Shown piece by piece: positions 42,052 to 49,523 of a DNA stretch of 64,000 bases. This stretch comes from Candidatus Eisenbacteria bacterium. GTDB taxonomy: Bacteria; Eisenbacteria; RBG-16-71-46; CAIMUX01; JAHJDP01. The stretch spans positions 248,001 to 312,000 of the forward strand of contig JAHJDP010000023.1 in assembly GCA_018831195.1 (NCBI GenBank), written 5' to 3'. The position numbers were made by a program, and so were the translations under genes. Positions within the stretch are counted from its first letter, which is position 1. The number at the start of each line of letters is the position of its first letter. The notes under the pieces are model-generated. The model was given only the letters and a program-made list of their open reading frames with translations, did no database searches and was not told where the DNA came from.

Positions 42052-42636
42052 CTACCAGCCGCTTCGTCCGGCGCCGCCGTAGATGCTGAAGTGCTCCAAT
42101 CCAACACTGACACAGTTCGTTTTAGGATCATAAACTCCATCCAGATCGACCCACTCATCGTTTTCTTCGTCATACCATATGATCGTCGCATCACCGTAAT
42201 CATCGATATTGGTTCCCGCCAGATTCATGGTCAAGGTGACCAATTCATTGAATTGGTATCCATGAGGCCCCAATTGGACAAGGAGATAACCGGTAGTTCT
42301 TGAATCATCAGTAATCGACAGAACGATCGGAGTCTCAATGGCTCCCGGCGGGACCGTGATCGTAAACCGCCCGACAGTTAGTGTGCCACCGACACCCGGA
42401 ATCATCAGCATATTGCCTCGGCGCGTTCTGTCCTTCCAGTTGTCATCATCATCTTTACTGCCGCCTTTACCCATTGATATTCCATTATCCGGCGCATCAA
42501 GAACCGTCATGAGAGCCGGCGCTGCAGTCGTCTTCGGTGTCGTTGTTGTGTCATTCCCGCAACCGACGATCATGACACAAATCCCTACAACAACGAGAGC
42601 GAAGAAGACCGTCTGGAGTTTGATCTGCCTTTGCAT
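42052..42636 (-). CDS. ZU5-like lipoprotein, paralogue 2
   Basis: A 194-residue paralogue of the preceding lipoprotein. Lipobox MIVGC with Cys26 at the identical position, an Asp/Lys-rich linker, then the ZU5-like domain (RFTITVPPGAIE, VQLGPHGYQFNELVTLTMNL, IIWYDEENDEW) and a C-terminus LEHFSIYGGAGRSGW. GAGGAG precedes the ATG. Separate terminators and separate sigma-54-like promoters show the two copies are independent transcription units with the same control logic. The function is unknown. Confidence 0.75.
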   Translation of the reverse strand: MQRQIKLQTVFFALVVVGICVMIVGCGNDTTTTPKTTAAPALMTVLDAPDNGISMGKGGSKDDDDNWKDRTRRGNMLMIPGVGGTLTVGRFTITVPPGAIETPIVLSITDDSRTTGYLLVQLGPHGYQFNELVTLTMNLAGTNIDDYGDATIIWYDEENDEWVDLDGVYDPKTNCVSVGLEHFSIYGGAGRSGW

Positions 42637-42685
42637 GGTTTCATCTCCTCTTTTTATGATGCCCTGTTATTCTGGGATTGTCCAA

Positions 42686-42701
42686 AGCCAACTCCGTGCC
42701 A
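42686..42701 (-). promoter_or_regulatory. Candidate sigma-54 (-24/-12) promoter for lipoprotein paralogue 2
   Basis: The minus strand reads TGGCAC-GGAGT-TGGCT: perfect -24 element, one mismatch in the -12 element, GG-N10-GC spacing kept. It is 49 bases before the ATG and matches the element in front of paralogue 1. Confidence 0.6.
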
Positions 42702-42934
42702 AGACAGATATCTTGAAGCCAGGTAACAAGTTATACAATGTTACACTGTATGAGATTTTCCCCCAGAAAGAGCCAACAGACCCAACCTATTCGATCCGGG
42801 ACTCGTATCATGTGAATTCCAATATGATTTCGGGGATTGGTCGGTATGAGCCGAGGCCGGGGGAATCGCCCAACATCCGCGTAGATTGAATTTCGCTTTA
42901 ATGCTCAGACCGCGGGAACTTGGCTCATATCAGC

Positions 42935-42965
42935 CGCCGGCGCGGGAGGGAAATCCGCGCCGGCG
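42935..42965 (-). terminator. Hairpin downstream of the repeat-containing secreted protein gene
   Basis: An 11-bp stem CGCCGGCGCGG / CCGCGCCGGCG with a 9-base loop, 13 bases after the stop codon of the minus-strand gene. No T-tract follows, so it may act as an mRNA 3'-end structure. Confidence 0.5.
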
Positions 42966-42978
42966 ACAAATCATCGTC

Positions 42979-44640
42979 CTATTTAACAAAGACTATCTTG
43001 CAGACCCGGCTTTCCTCCCCGGTTATTAGACGCAATAGTATGACCCCCGATGACATTGGTAATCCATCCCCCGCGCCGGCTGATAAGGCTACCATATGTT
43101 CGCCGGCCTGCTGATAACCATCGACAAGAGTCCCGAGCCATCGGCCTTGTATGTCGTGAGCATCCAAACGCACTGATCCCGATCGGGGCAGGGAGTAGAC
43201 TATATTGGCGCTTCTTGCGCCCGGAGATGGAAAGGCGCGAAAATGCAATCGAGTGTCAGAAGGAATATCATTTATGATATCCGTCGTCGAACCGAATTTC
43301 ACAAGGAAGATATCAAAATCACCGGCGCTGACAAGGGGGCCGCCACCCCAATCAACGCTTCCCTCGAACTTGCCGACCATGACAATATCCCCATCATCCT
43401 CGTAAAAGAGATCGAGTCCATTCTGCTCGCCGGAGTCGCCGGCTCGCTGGCTGGTGCTGTGATTCCCATCCGTGTCATAGGTGGAAACAAAGGCATCGAA
43501 AGAACCCGCGCTCACCAGAAAATCCCCGCCAAATTGCGAGGTCCCCTCGAAAAATCCTGCGAGGGCGATATTACCGAAGAGATCGGTGGAGACGCTCCTC
43601 GGATAATCCGCGCCCGCGCCGCCGAAACGCCGGCTCCAAAGGTGCCCTCCGCTGGCGCTATATTCGGCGAGATATATATCTACACTTCCTGCGCTGGTCA
43701 TAATTCCACCGCCTGCATCGACGGAGCCGAGAAATTGGCCGGTGGCCACGACCGACATTGAGCCATTGTGAAAGGCGACAGCCATGCCGTATTGGCTGCT
43801 GGCATCGCCCATCATCCGGCTCCAGCGATAGGCGCCGAGAAAGTCAAAGGAAGCGATAAAGGCATCGGCTCCGCCACCATAGGGAAGCGGTCCACCGCCG
43901 AAATCTATCGAGCCGTATGTATAACCGGTGATCGCCACGGGCCCTTGCGGATGGCCGGTGAGACCAAAGGCAAATTGATCATTTGAATCACCGAAGCGCC
44001 GGCTCCAGAGGTGAGTCCCGCTGCTTCCATCCAGCATCGCAACCCAGAGATCGAAACCACCGGCGCTTGTCAGCGCGCCTCCCCCCAGATTAATCGACCC
44101 GGCAAAATCACCGACTAGATAGGTCATACCCCCGTTGCCATTGCCGACGGCCCGGCAGAAGTCATGGGACGCATCACCATAACTGTTGCTCCAGTAGGTG
44201 ACGCCGCCGGGAGTGAACTTGGCGACGAAGGCATCATATCCCCCGGCTGACACATGATTGCCGGCACCGAAATCAATGCTTGTCTCAAAACACCCACCAA
44301 GGAGAATATACCCGGAGCTCAGTACATCAACGGAGAAGGCTTTTTGATCACCTATTGTTCCAAACTTGCGGCTCCAGAGATGGCTTCCGTCGGGATCAAA
44401 CTTGGCCAGAAAGATGTCATACCCACCACTACTATATAATGTGCCGCCGCCGAGATTCACAGAGTTTGCAAAGTAGCCGGCAATGATAATATTGCCGGAA
44501 TCATCGACCGACACACTCTCGACCCGTTGCTCATATGAATCACCATAGCTCTCACTCCAACTGTGCGGCAAATCTTGAGCCGGGGCCGGTGAGGCGAGAA
44601 GCAGGCAGAAGGCAAAAAGGGACATCAATCGGGGAATCAT
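42979..44640 (-). CDS. Secreted SBBP-type beta-repeat protein with FlgD-like C-terminus
   Basis: A 553-residue exported protein. The signal peptide is LMSLFAFCLLLASPAPAQ; ATG 44640 follows AGGAGG at good spacing, so the longer frame to 44694 is rejected. The body has about seven tandem repeats of roughly 58 residues with the pattern S-(I/V)-(D/N)-x-G-G-G ... SAGG-x-D-x-F-x-A-x-(F/Y) ... G-x-HLWSRRFG, typical of SBBP beta-propeller repeats. A FlgD-like Ig domain ends the protein (YSLPRSGSVRLDAHDIQGRW and a short terminal strand). It is probably a surface-exposed or released propeller; ligand unknown. Confidence 0.8.
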   Translation of the reverse strand: MIPRLMSLFAFCLLLASPAPAQDLPHSWSESYGDSYEQRVESVSVDDSGNIIIAGYFANSVNLGGGTLYSSGGYDIFLAKFDPDGSHLWSRKFGTIGDQKAFSVDVLSSGYILLGGCFETSIDFGAGNHVSAGGYDAFVAKFTPGGVTYWSNSYGDASHDFCRAVGNGNGGMTYLVGDFAGSINLGGGALTSAGGFDLWVAMLDGSSGTHLWSRRFGDSNDQFAFGLTGHPQGPVAITGYTYGSIDFGGGPLPYGGGADAFIASFDFLGAYRWSRMMGDASSQYGMAVAFHNGSMSVVATGQFLGSVDAGGGIMTSAGSVDIYLAEYSASGGHLWSRRFGGAGADYPRSVSTDLFGNIALAGFFEGTSQFGGDFLVSAGSFDAFVSTYDTDGNHSTSQRAGDSGEQNGLDLFYEDDGDIVMVGKFEGSVDWGGGPLVSAGDFDIFLVKFGSTTDIINDIPSDTRLHFRAFPSPGARSANIVYSLPRSGSVRLDAHDIQGRWLGTLVDGYQQAGEHMVALSAGAGDGLPMSSGVILLRLITGEESRVCKIVFVK

Positions 44641-44877
44641 GGCGACCTCCTGGTGTTGATGGCGCAATCGGGGTGGGCGCGCCTGCAGATCCAAAAGCCC
44701 ATGCCCGCCGCGCCGACGGCATCATTATGCCATATGATGCAGAAAGGGGATAGACTGGATTCCGGCAATCCTGAAATCGAGCAGGATACATTGGAAGATG
44801 ATTTGCTCGCGCATGATACCTTCGCTATTGTTCTTTCTATTACCATCAGTTTCTCGGTTTGATGAGGAATGCATCAC

Positions 44878-46050
44878 ATGGATTCTTGCCGGATGGCGGT
44901 TGCAACAGAGGTCGATCTTTCCCAACCCTATGGAAATATGGTTCATCTTACCGAAATGCTTTCCTCCCTCTCCGGACTGGGCTGGGATATCACACTCTTT
45001 GTGCCCCGCAGACCCGGAACCGGCTATGATGACCGGATTCACGCCCTCCCCTACGCTATTGTCCCTATCACGCTTCGCAAGATCCCAAAATTCAGCATCC
45101 CGATATATGAGGTACAGGTCAGCCGCGAGATCCTGCGCCGTCATCGCGACAAACCGTGGGATCTCATCTATACGCGGTCCGATCTCTATTCCCTCGGAGG
45201 TTGGTTTGCGGCCCACCGCTTGAAAATTCCACATATTGTGGAACTCAATAGCCTAAAGGGTGAAGAGCTCTACCAGGCGGATCGTTCGTTGATTCTCTCG
45301 CGTTTTATCGAAGCTATTGAGGGTTGGCTGGTGAGGAATTCGGATATCGCTGTCACGGTTTCATCGGGGTTACGGAAAGAAATTCTAAGGCATCATCATC
45401 TCTCGAATGATAAATGCGCCGTGATTGAAAACGGCGTTAACACCGCCCACTTCCGGCCGAAGGTGAGACCGCCGCATATTCCCCCCATGAATATTGTTTT
45501 CACCGGACAGTTTTCCCCGTTTCAGGGAGTGCCGACGCTTTTAGAAGCGGCGGCGTTGTTGGATTCATCGTTTCAAGTCACGATCGTGGGTGGCGGTCCG
45601 CACGCCGCTATAAATAGTGATTTGGCGGCTACGATAAATTCTCTCAGCAACGTCTGCCTGCACGGCCCCTGCCCCTACCAGGAATTGCCCGATCTCTTGA
45701 CCCGATTTCATGTCGGTATCTCGCCCTATACCAGCAGATGGCGCCATGTCGCCGGAGGACCCTCACCCATAAAGGTTTATGCCTATTTGGCCGCCGGACT
45801 ACCCGTTATCGCAACCAGGCTTCCGGGATTGGAGTTCATTGAGGATAAGGGCGTCGGGATCCTCGTGCCGGCGGAAGATCCTCGCGCCCTGTCTCGAGCG
45901 ATCAAGAAGCTGCAGGCCGATCCCATGGCACGGGAGGAAATGAGCCTCCGCGCATTGAAACTGGCGCAAGAATCCTTTGATTGGAATCATCGGGCCGCAA
46001 GGCTTGACCGTTTGCTGCGGGAACGACTCCAGGCTCAAGCTTACCAATAA
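44878..46050 (+). CDS. Group 1 (GT4-type) glycosyltransferase
   Basis: A 390-residue GT-B fold glycosyltransferase. The N-terminal half has PYGNMVHLTEMLSSLSGLGW; the C-terminal donor-binding half starts MNIVFTGQFSPFQGVPTLLEA and continues VTIVGGGPH, HGPCPYQELPDLL and GGPSPIKVYAYLAAGLPVIAT. In the usual SPIKxxEYMAAG motif the glutamate is replaced (VYAY), which may alter sugar-nucleotide binding. The expected role is transfer of a sugar to an envelope glycan. ATG 44878 is preferred over 44869 because GAGGA lies about 10 bases before it. Its last 10 bases overlap the end of the convergent TonB receptor gene. Confidence 0.85.
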   Translation: MDSCRMAVATEVDLSQPYGNMVHLTEMLSSLSGLGWDITLFVPRRPGTGYDDRIHALPYAIVPITLRKIPKFSIPIYEVQVSREILRRHRDKPWDLIYTRSDLYSLGGWFAAHRLKIPHIVELNSLKGEELYQADRSLILSRFIEAIEGWLVRNSDIAVTVSSGLRKEILRHHHLSNDKCAVIENGVNTAHFRPKVRPPHIPPMNIVFTGQFSPFQGVPTLLEAAALLDSSFQVTIVGGGPHAAINSDLAATINSLSNVCLHGPCPYQELPDLLTRFHVGISPYTSRWRHVAGGPSPIKVYAYLAAGLPVIATRLPGLEFIEDKGVGILVPAEDPRALSRAIKKLQADPMAREEMSLRALKLAQESFDWNHRAARLDRLLRERLQAQAYQ

Positions 46051-48188
46051 TATCCCAGCGACAAGCCGATGTTGCGGCCCCGGGGGTACCAAACGCCGTT
46101 ATTGACAATCATCCCGATTTCATCAGTATTATCAAACATATTCATACAGAAGATCGACAACTCCAGACTTGAATGAAAGAGTCTGTTAAAGCGGTAATCG
46201 ACATCAAAATACATTTCACCGGCAAGATAGCCGAATTCCCCGCCGGAGCCCTCGGAATTCAATGGTTTGACAATATACATATCCCGCCAGCCATTGAGAT
46301 TGAGATTTAATGTATTGTTTCCCCTATTGACCCAGCTGCATCCCAAATTATACATGTGACGGGGATAATTCAGCGTTTGGTTTTTATCATTGGTCAGCGC
46401 CCCTTGGTGCTGGCTATTATCCAGTTCAGCCTTGACATATGAATAATTGCCGTAGAGATTCCAGCGTTCACCCAGTTGACGCCGCGCTTCTAACTCGAAT
46501 CCCGTTGAAACCGCTTCGCCCAGGTTCTTATAACCCTGTGGGAGATTGTTGGCATCGAAGGAAATATAGTTATCAATCATCATATAAAAGAGATTGATAC
46601 CGGCATAATTACGGCGGTCTTTAAGATAAATTTGAACTTCGTGATTCTGAATCCTCTCAGATTTATCCACCAGCAGGATATCCTGATTCGGACCTCTGTT
46701 TTCATCAACGATGATCCCTGAAGTTTTTGAGTATACCGCGTTAGGTCTTAGATATCCTGAATTATAAACATATTTCATCGTCAGATTGTCCGTCAGCGAG
46801 TGGATCAGTCCGCCTCGGGGCAGGAGGACGGCCTTCTCTTCACGGAAATCATTGTATTCCAGTCTGGAACCCAAAAATGCCGTGGTCCGCCGATTATTGA
46901 AATCCCATGTATCTTCGAAATAGGCGGCCAAGGTGTTGTCATACCCTGATTCGACTCCTATATAGGGATAATCGGTCGAGGTCGGTGTATTTTCGGCGAT
47001 ATCAAAGCGCGAATCTCTGTTTGGACCCACCATAACCCTTACAGCCTTCAGCCCGGCTATGGCCCGGTTTGAGTTTGTAAAATTCAGGGTCGCCGCAAAC
47101 TCCGCTCCAAAGGCTCTTTCCTCGTTTGATTGGTCCTGCATGTGATCGCGATTGTCACCCTCACCGGAACGGAAAAGCTCCGCATAACTTGGAAACCTGT
47201 TTTGCAGGAGAATGTCGCCATAAATCGTTGAATTTATGCTCACCTTTTCATTGACATGCTTGTTATGCTTGTATGAAAGATAGGTTTTTCTCATTGTCAG
47301 CTCTGAGCCTGGATTATTCATCCATGTATCCCATGGATAGACGACACGGCTTTCAGCGACCCGGGCGAGGAACTCGTGGGCGGTTCCCACCTTGATTTTG
47401 GAGTAAATCTCCCACCCATCCTTGTGTTGATCAATCGGCGGCCAATCGCCTATCCGGCCCCAAGGGAATTCAACATTACCCTCCACATTATCCGCTTCCG
47501 CCGAATCCCACGCCGTTCCATCTCCTGATTTGTCGGGTCGGTTATACCCCTTCGATTCCCAATACGAGAGAGAGACAATTCCAGAAAGTTCGCCGCCTGG
47601 ACTGCCCAGTGTGCGAATAAAATTGGCGTTGAGCATCCCGTCTCTGGCGCCATAGGCAACGGAGGTGTGATCGCTTTCTTCACCACCATCACCGTCTTTT
47701 GTAATGATATTGATAACGCCCATCACAGCACTGGATCCCCAAAGAACTGATCCTGGTCCCCGAACAATCTCAATTTTTTTAACTTTTTGAAGGATGGGCA
47801 GCATATCCTGCTGTTGGTAACCCTGTCCAATGATGCTGTTCTGAACATGTCCATCAATTAACAATAAGACATGGTCATTTCCGTCTGAGGTCAGCCCGCG
47901 GCTTCCGGTGAGCGTCCAAGTGGCCTGAGAGGAGGGGAAAAAACCGGGGACTCGTTTGAGGACTTCATAAAGAGTCCGGGCGCCCCATCTTTGAATGTCT
48001 TCATCAGTGATTACCGTAACGACAGCCGTTGCCCGCTCAATCTCTTGATCTGTTTTTGAAGCCGTGAAGACGGAGGGGATTTCCTGAAAAAGCAAGGATT
48101 CCAGCCCAGCGGGATCGCCGCATAGTCCTTCGACTGGAAGGATCAGCATCCCCACCACGATGAATCGAATGAATGATGGAGCTCTCAT
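46041..48188 (-). CDS. TonB-dependent outer-membrane receptor
   Basis: A 715-residue receptor: signal peptide, then the plug domain (TVITDEDIQRWGARTLYEVLKRVPG, GLTSDGNDHVLLLIDG, KKIEIVRGPGSVLWGSSAVMGVINIIT) and a beta-barrel ending in an aromatic residue (SLGYYW), as needed for outer-membrane insertion. It resembles the colicin I/vitamin B12/iron-siderophore group, but the ligand cannot be read from sequence, and no cobalamin riboswitch or Fur box was recognised upstream. AAAGGAAC precedes the ATG. The gene stands alone on its strand. Confidence 0.92.
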   Translation of the reverse strand: MRAPSFIRFIVVGMLILPVEGLCGDPAGLESLLFQEIPSVFTASKTDQEIERATAVVTVITDEDIQRWGARTLYEVLKRVPGFFPSSQATWTLTGSRGLTSDGNDHVLLLIDGHVQNSIIGQGYQQQDMLPILQKVKKIEIVRGPGSVLWGSSAVMGVINIITKDGDGGEESDHTSVAYGARDGMLNANFIRTLGSPGGELSGIVSLSYWESKGYNRPDKSGDGTAWDSAEADNVEGNVEFPWGRIGDWPPIDQHKDGWEIYSKIKVGTAHEFLARVAESRVVYPWDTWMNNPGSELTMRKTYLSYKHNKHVNEKVSINSTIYGDILLQNRFPSYAELFRSGEGDNRDHMQDQSNEERAFGAEFAATLNFTNSNRAIAGLKAVRVMVGPNRDSRFDIAENTPTSTDYPYIGVESGYDNTLAAYFEDTWDFNNRRTTAFLGSRLEYNDFREEKAVLLPRGGLIHSLTDNLTMKYVYNSGYLRPNAVYSKTSGIIVDENRGPNQDILLVDKSERIQNHEVQIYLKDRRNYAGINLFYMMIDNYISFDANNLPQGYKNLGEAVSTGFELEARRQLGERWNLYGNYSYVKAELDNSQHQGALTNDKNQTLNYPRHMYNLGCSWVNRGNNTLNLNLNGWRDMYIVKPLNSEGSGGEFGYLAGEMYFDVDYRFNRLFHSSLELSIFCMNMFDNTDEIGMIVNNGVWYPRGRNIGLSLGYYW

Positions 48189-48529
48189 GGCTTTTGTTCC
48201 TTTCAGAAAACCTCACTCAAGACATTGCGCATCAGAATGATACGACCCCACCCGCGTCTTTGACTTACGGGAAATCGGGCTCCTTTTTTTCATCCACCTC
48301 CGGCAATAGCCCTCAATGCTCTATTCGTCCCCATTCGATGTTTTCATTATAGTTTTCAACGCCCCGCGGGAACGCCGCCTGGGGATTTCCCTATATATTC
48401 AGCTGTCGGATCCCGATAGATAACCGAAGTATCAGAAGATAGAACTTCAGGGTGGCGCAGAGTATTCGCGGCATGCAGGTTTCAGCCTATTCGCTACTGC
48501 GCAAGAATCAGAAAACAAACGGGATAGAA
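48189..48529. other. Divergent intergenic region between the TonB receptor and the substrate-binding protein genes
   Basis: About 340 bases. A minus-strand TATAAT (48351-48346) is the best promoter element, but its -35 is poor. Nothing else recognised. Confidence 0.45.
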
Positions 48530-49510
48530 ATGTCAAACAAGCGGTTGAAATTCCACGCCAGGCGCTTACTACTGACATTCATTGTCCCATTCTTGCTATT
48601 GCTTTTGGGGTCACTCGCCCAAGATAATCCATCAGCCCAAACACCTCCGAATATCGCCATTGTCATCAGTCGCCAAATTGATCCCTATCAACAAGCCGCT
48701 GATAGTTTTAGTTCAGAACTATCCCGCCACGTGCGGGGCTCGCGGATCAAGTTATTCAATCTGGACAGCGATCTTTCCAAAGGAGATAAAATCGCAGGCG
48801 AGATCTCTTCGGGAACCTTCGATTTGCTGATCACAGTAGGAACAGAAGCCTTTAGAGCCATTTCATCGCGATCGTTTGGTATCCCGGTTATTGTGACCAT
48901 GGTTTATGATCCACTGAACGAATTCGATCTGGCAGCGAGCTCGAATCAGGACATTTATGGAGTCAGCCTCAGGGTTCCATTTCCCGAACAATTTTCAGTT
49001 CTAAAGTCGTTCTGCCCGAACATCCGTAGTCTCTCTATTATTTACACCACGGAATCCTCCACATTTTTGGGCGCCGACATGACCAAAGCAGCCAAATCTG
49101 TCGATCTGGAATTAGTCCTAATACCCATTGATAATCTAAACAAACTCGAACATTCACTTTCCTTTGCAAAATCGGAATCAGATGCCTTCTTAATGATCAT
49201 GGACAAAGAATTATATACGAGCGCCACCACACAAAACATACTGCTATTCTTCATGCGCTCAAAAATGCCCGTCTTCTCGTTTTCTCCAAACTATGTAAAG
49301 GCCGGCGCCTTGCTTTCCATCTCATCCAACTATGCGGATAACGGCGCCACCGCGGCGCAGCTCGCGATAAAGCTGTTGGCTAATGAACCATTGGAGGATC
49401 GAATTATTTCAACATCGGGAATCCGTCTCGATTGGAACGATCATGCGGCCCAGGCGCTTGGTATCAAGTTGTCTGATGAAAACCGCAAAAAATGCAAAAA
49501 GATTTATTGA
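48530..49510 (+). CDS. ABC transporter substrate-binding-like periplasmic protein
   Basis: A 326-residue exported protein of the ABC_sub_bind type (PF04392-like): signal peptide LLLTFIVPFLLLLLGSLAQ, then NIAIVISRQIDPYQQAADSF, DLLITVGTEAFRAI, PVIVTMVYDPL, and the later PVFSFSPNYVKAGALLSIS and YADNGATAAQLAIKLL. ATG 48530 is chosen to place the signal peptide at the N-terminus; the frame is open from 48452. No permease or ATPase is encoded nearby. Instead a membrane hybrid histidine kinase starts 13 bases later, so the protein probably acts as a periplasmic sensor partner of that kinase (inference). Confidence 0.8.
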   Translation: MSNKRLKFHARRLLLTFIVPFLLLLLGSLAQDNPSAQTPPNIAIVISRQIDPYQQAADSFSSELSRHVRGSRIKLFNLDSDLSKGDKIAGEISSGTFDLLITVGTEAFRAISSRSFGIPVIVTMVYDPLNEFDLAASSNQDIYGVSLRVPFPEQFSVLKSFCPNIRSLSIIYTTESSTFLGADMTKAAKSVDLELVLIPIDNLNKLEHSLSFAKSESDAFLMIMDKELYTSATTQNILLFFMRSKMPVFSFSPNYVKAGALLSISSNYADNGATAAQLAIKLLANEPLEDRIISTSGIRLDWNDHAAQALGIKLSDENRKKCKKIY

Positions 49511-49523
49511 CGCGAGGAGTATC

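Larger units (their letters stand above)
42637..42978. other. Intergenic region upstream of lipoprotein paralogue 2
   Basis: Contains the sigma-54-like promoter, a dyad GTAACA-N10-TGTTAC (42723-42744) about 20 bases upstream of the -24 element, and a terminator hairpin for the next gene at 42935-42965. No other gene seen. Confidence 0.6.
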
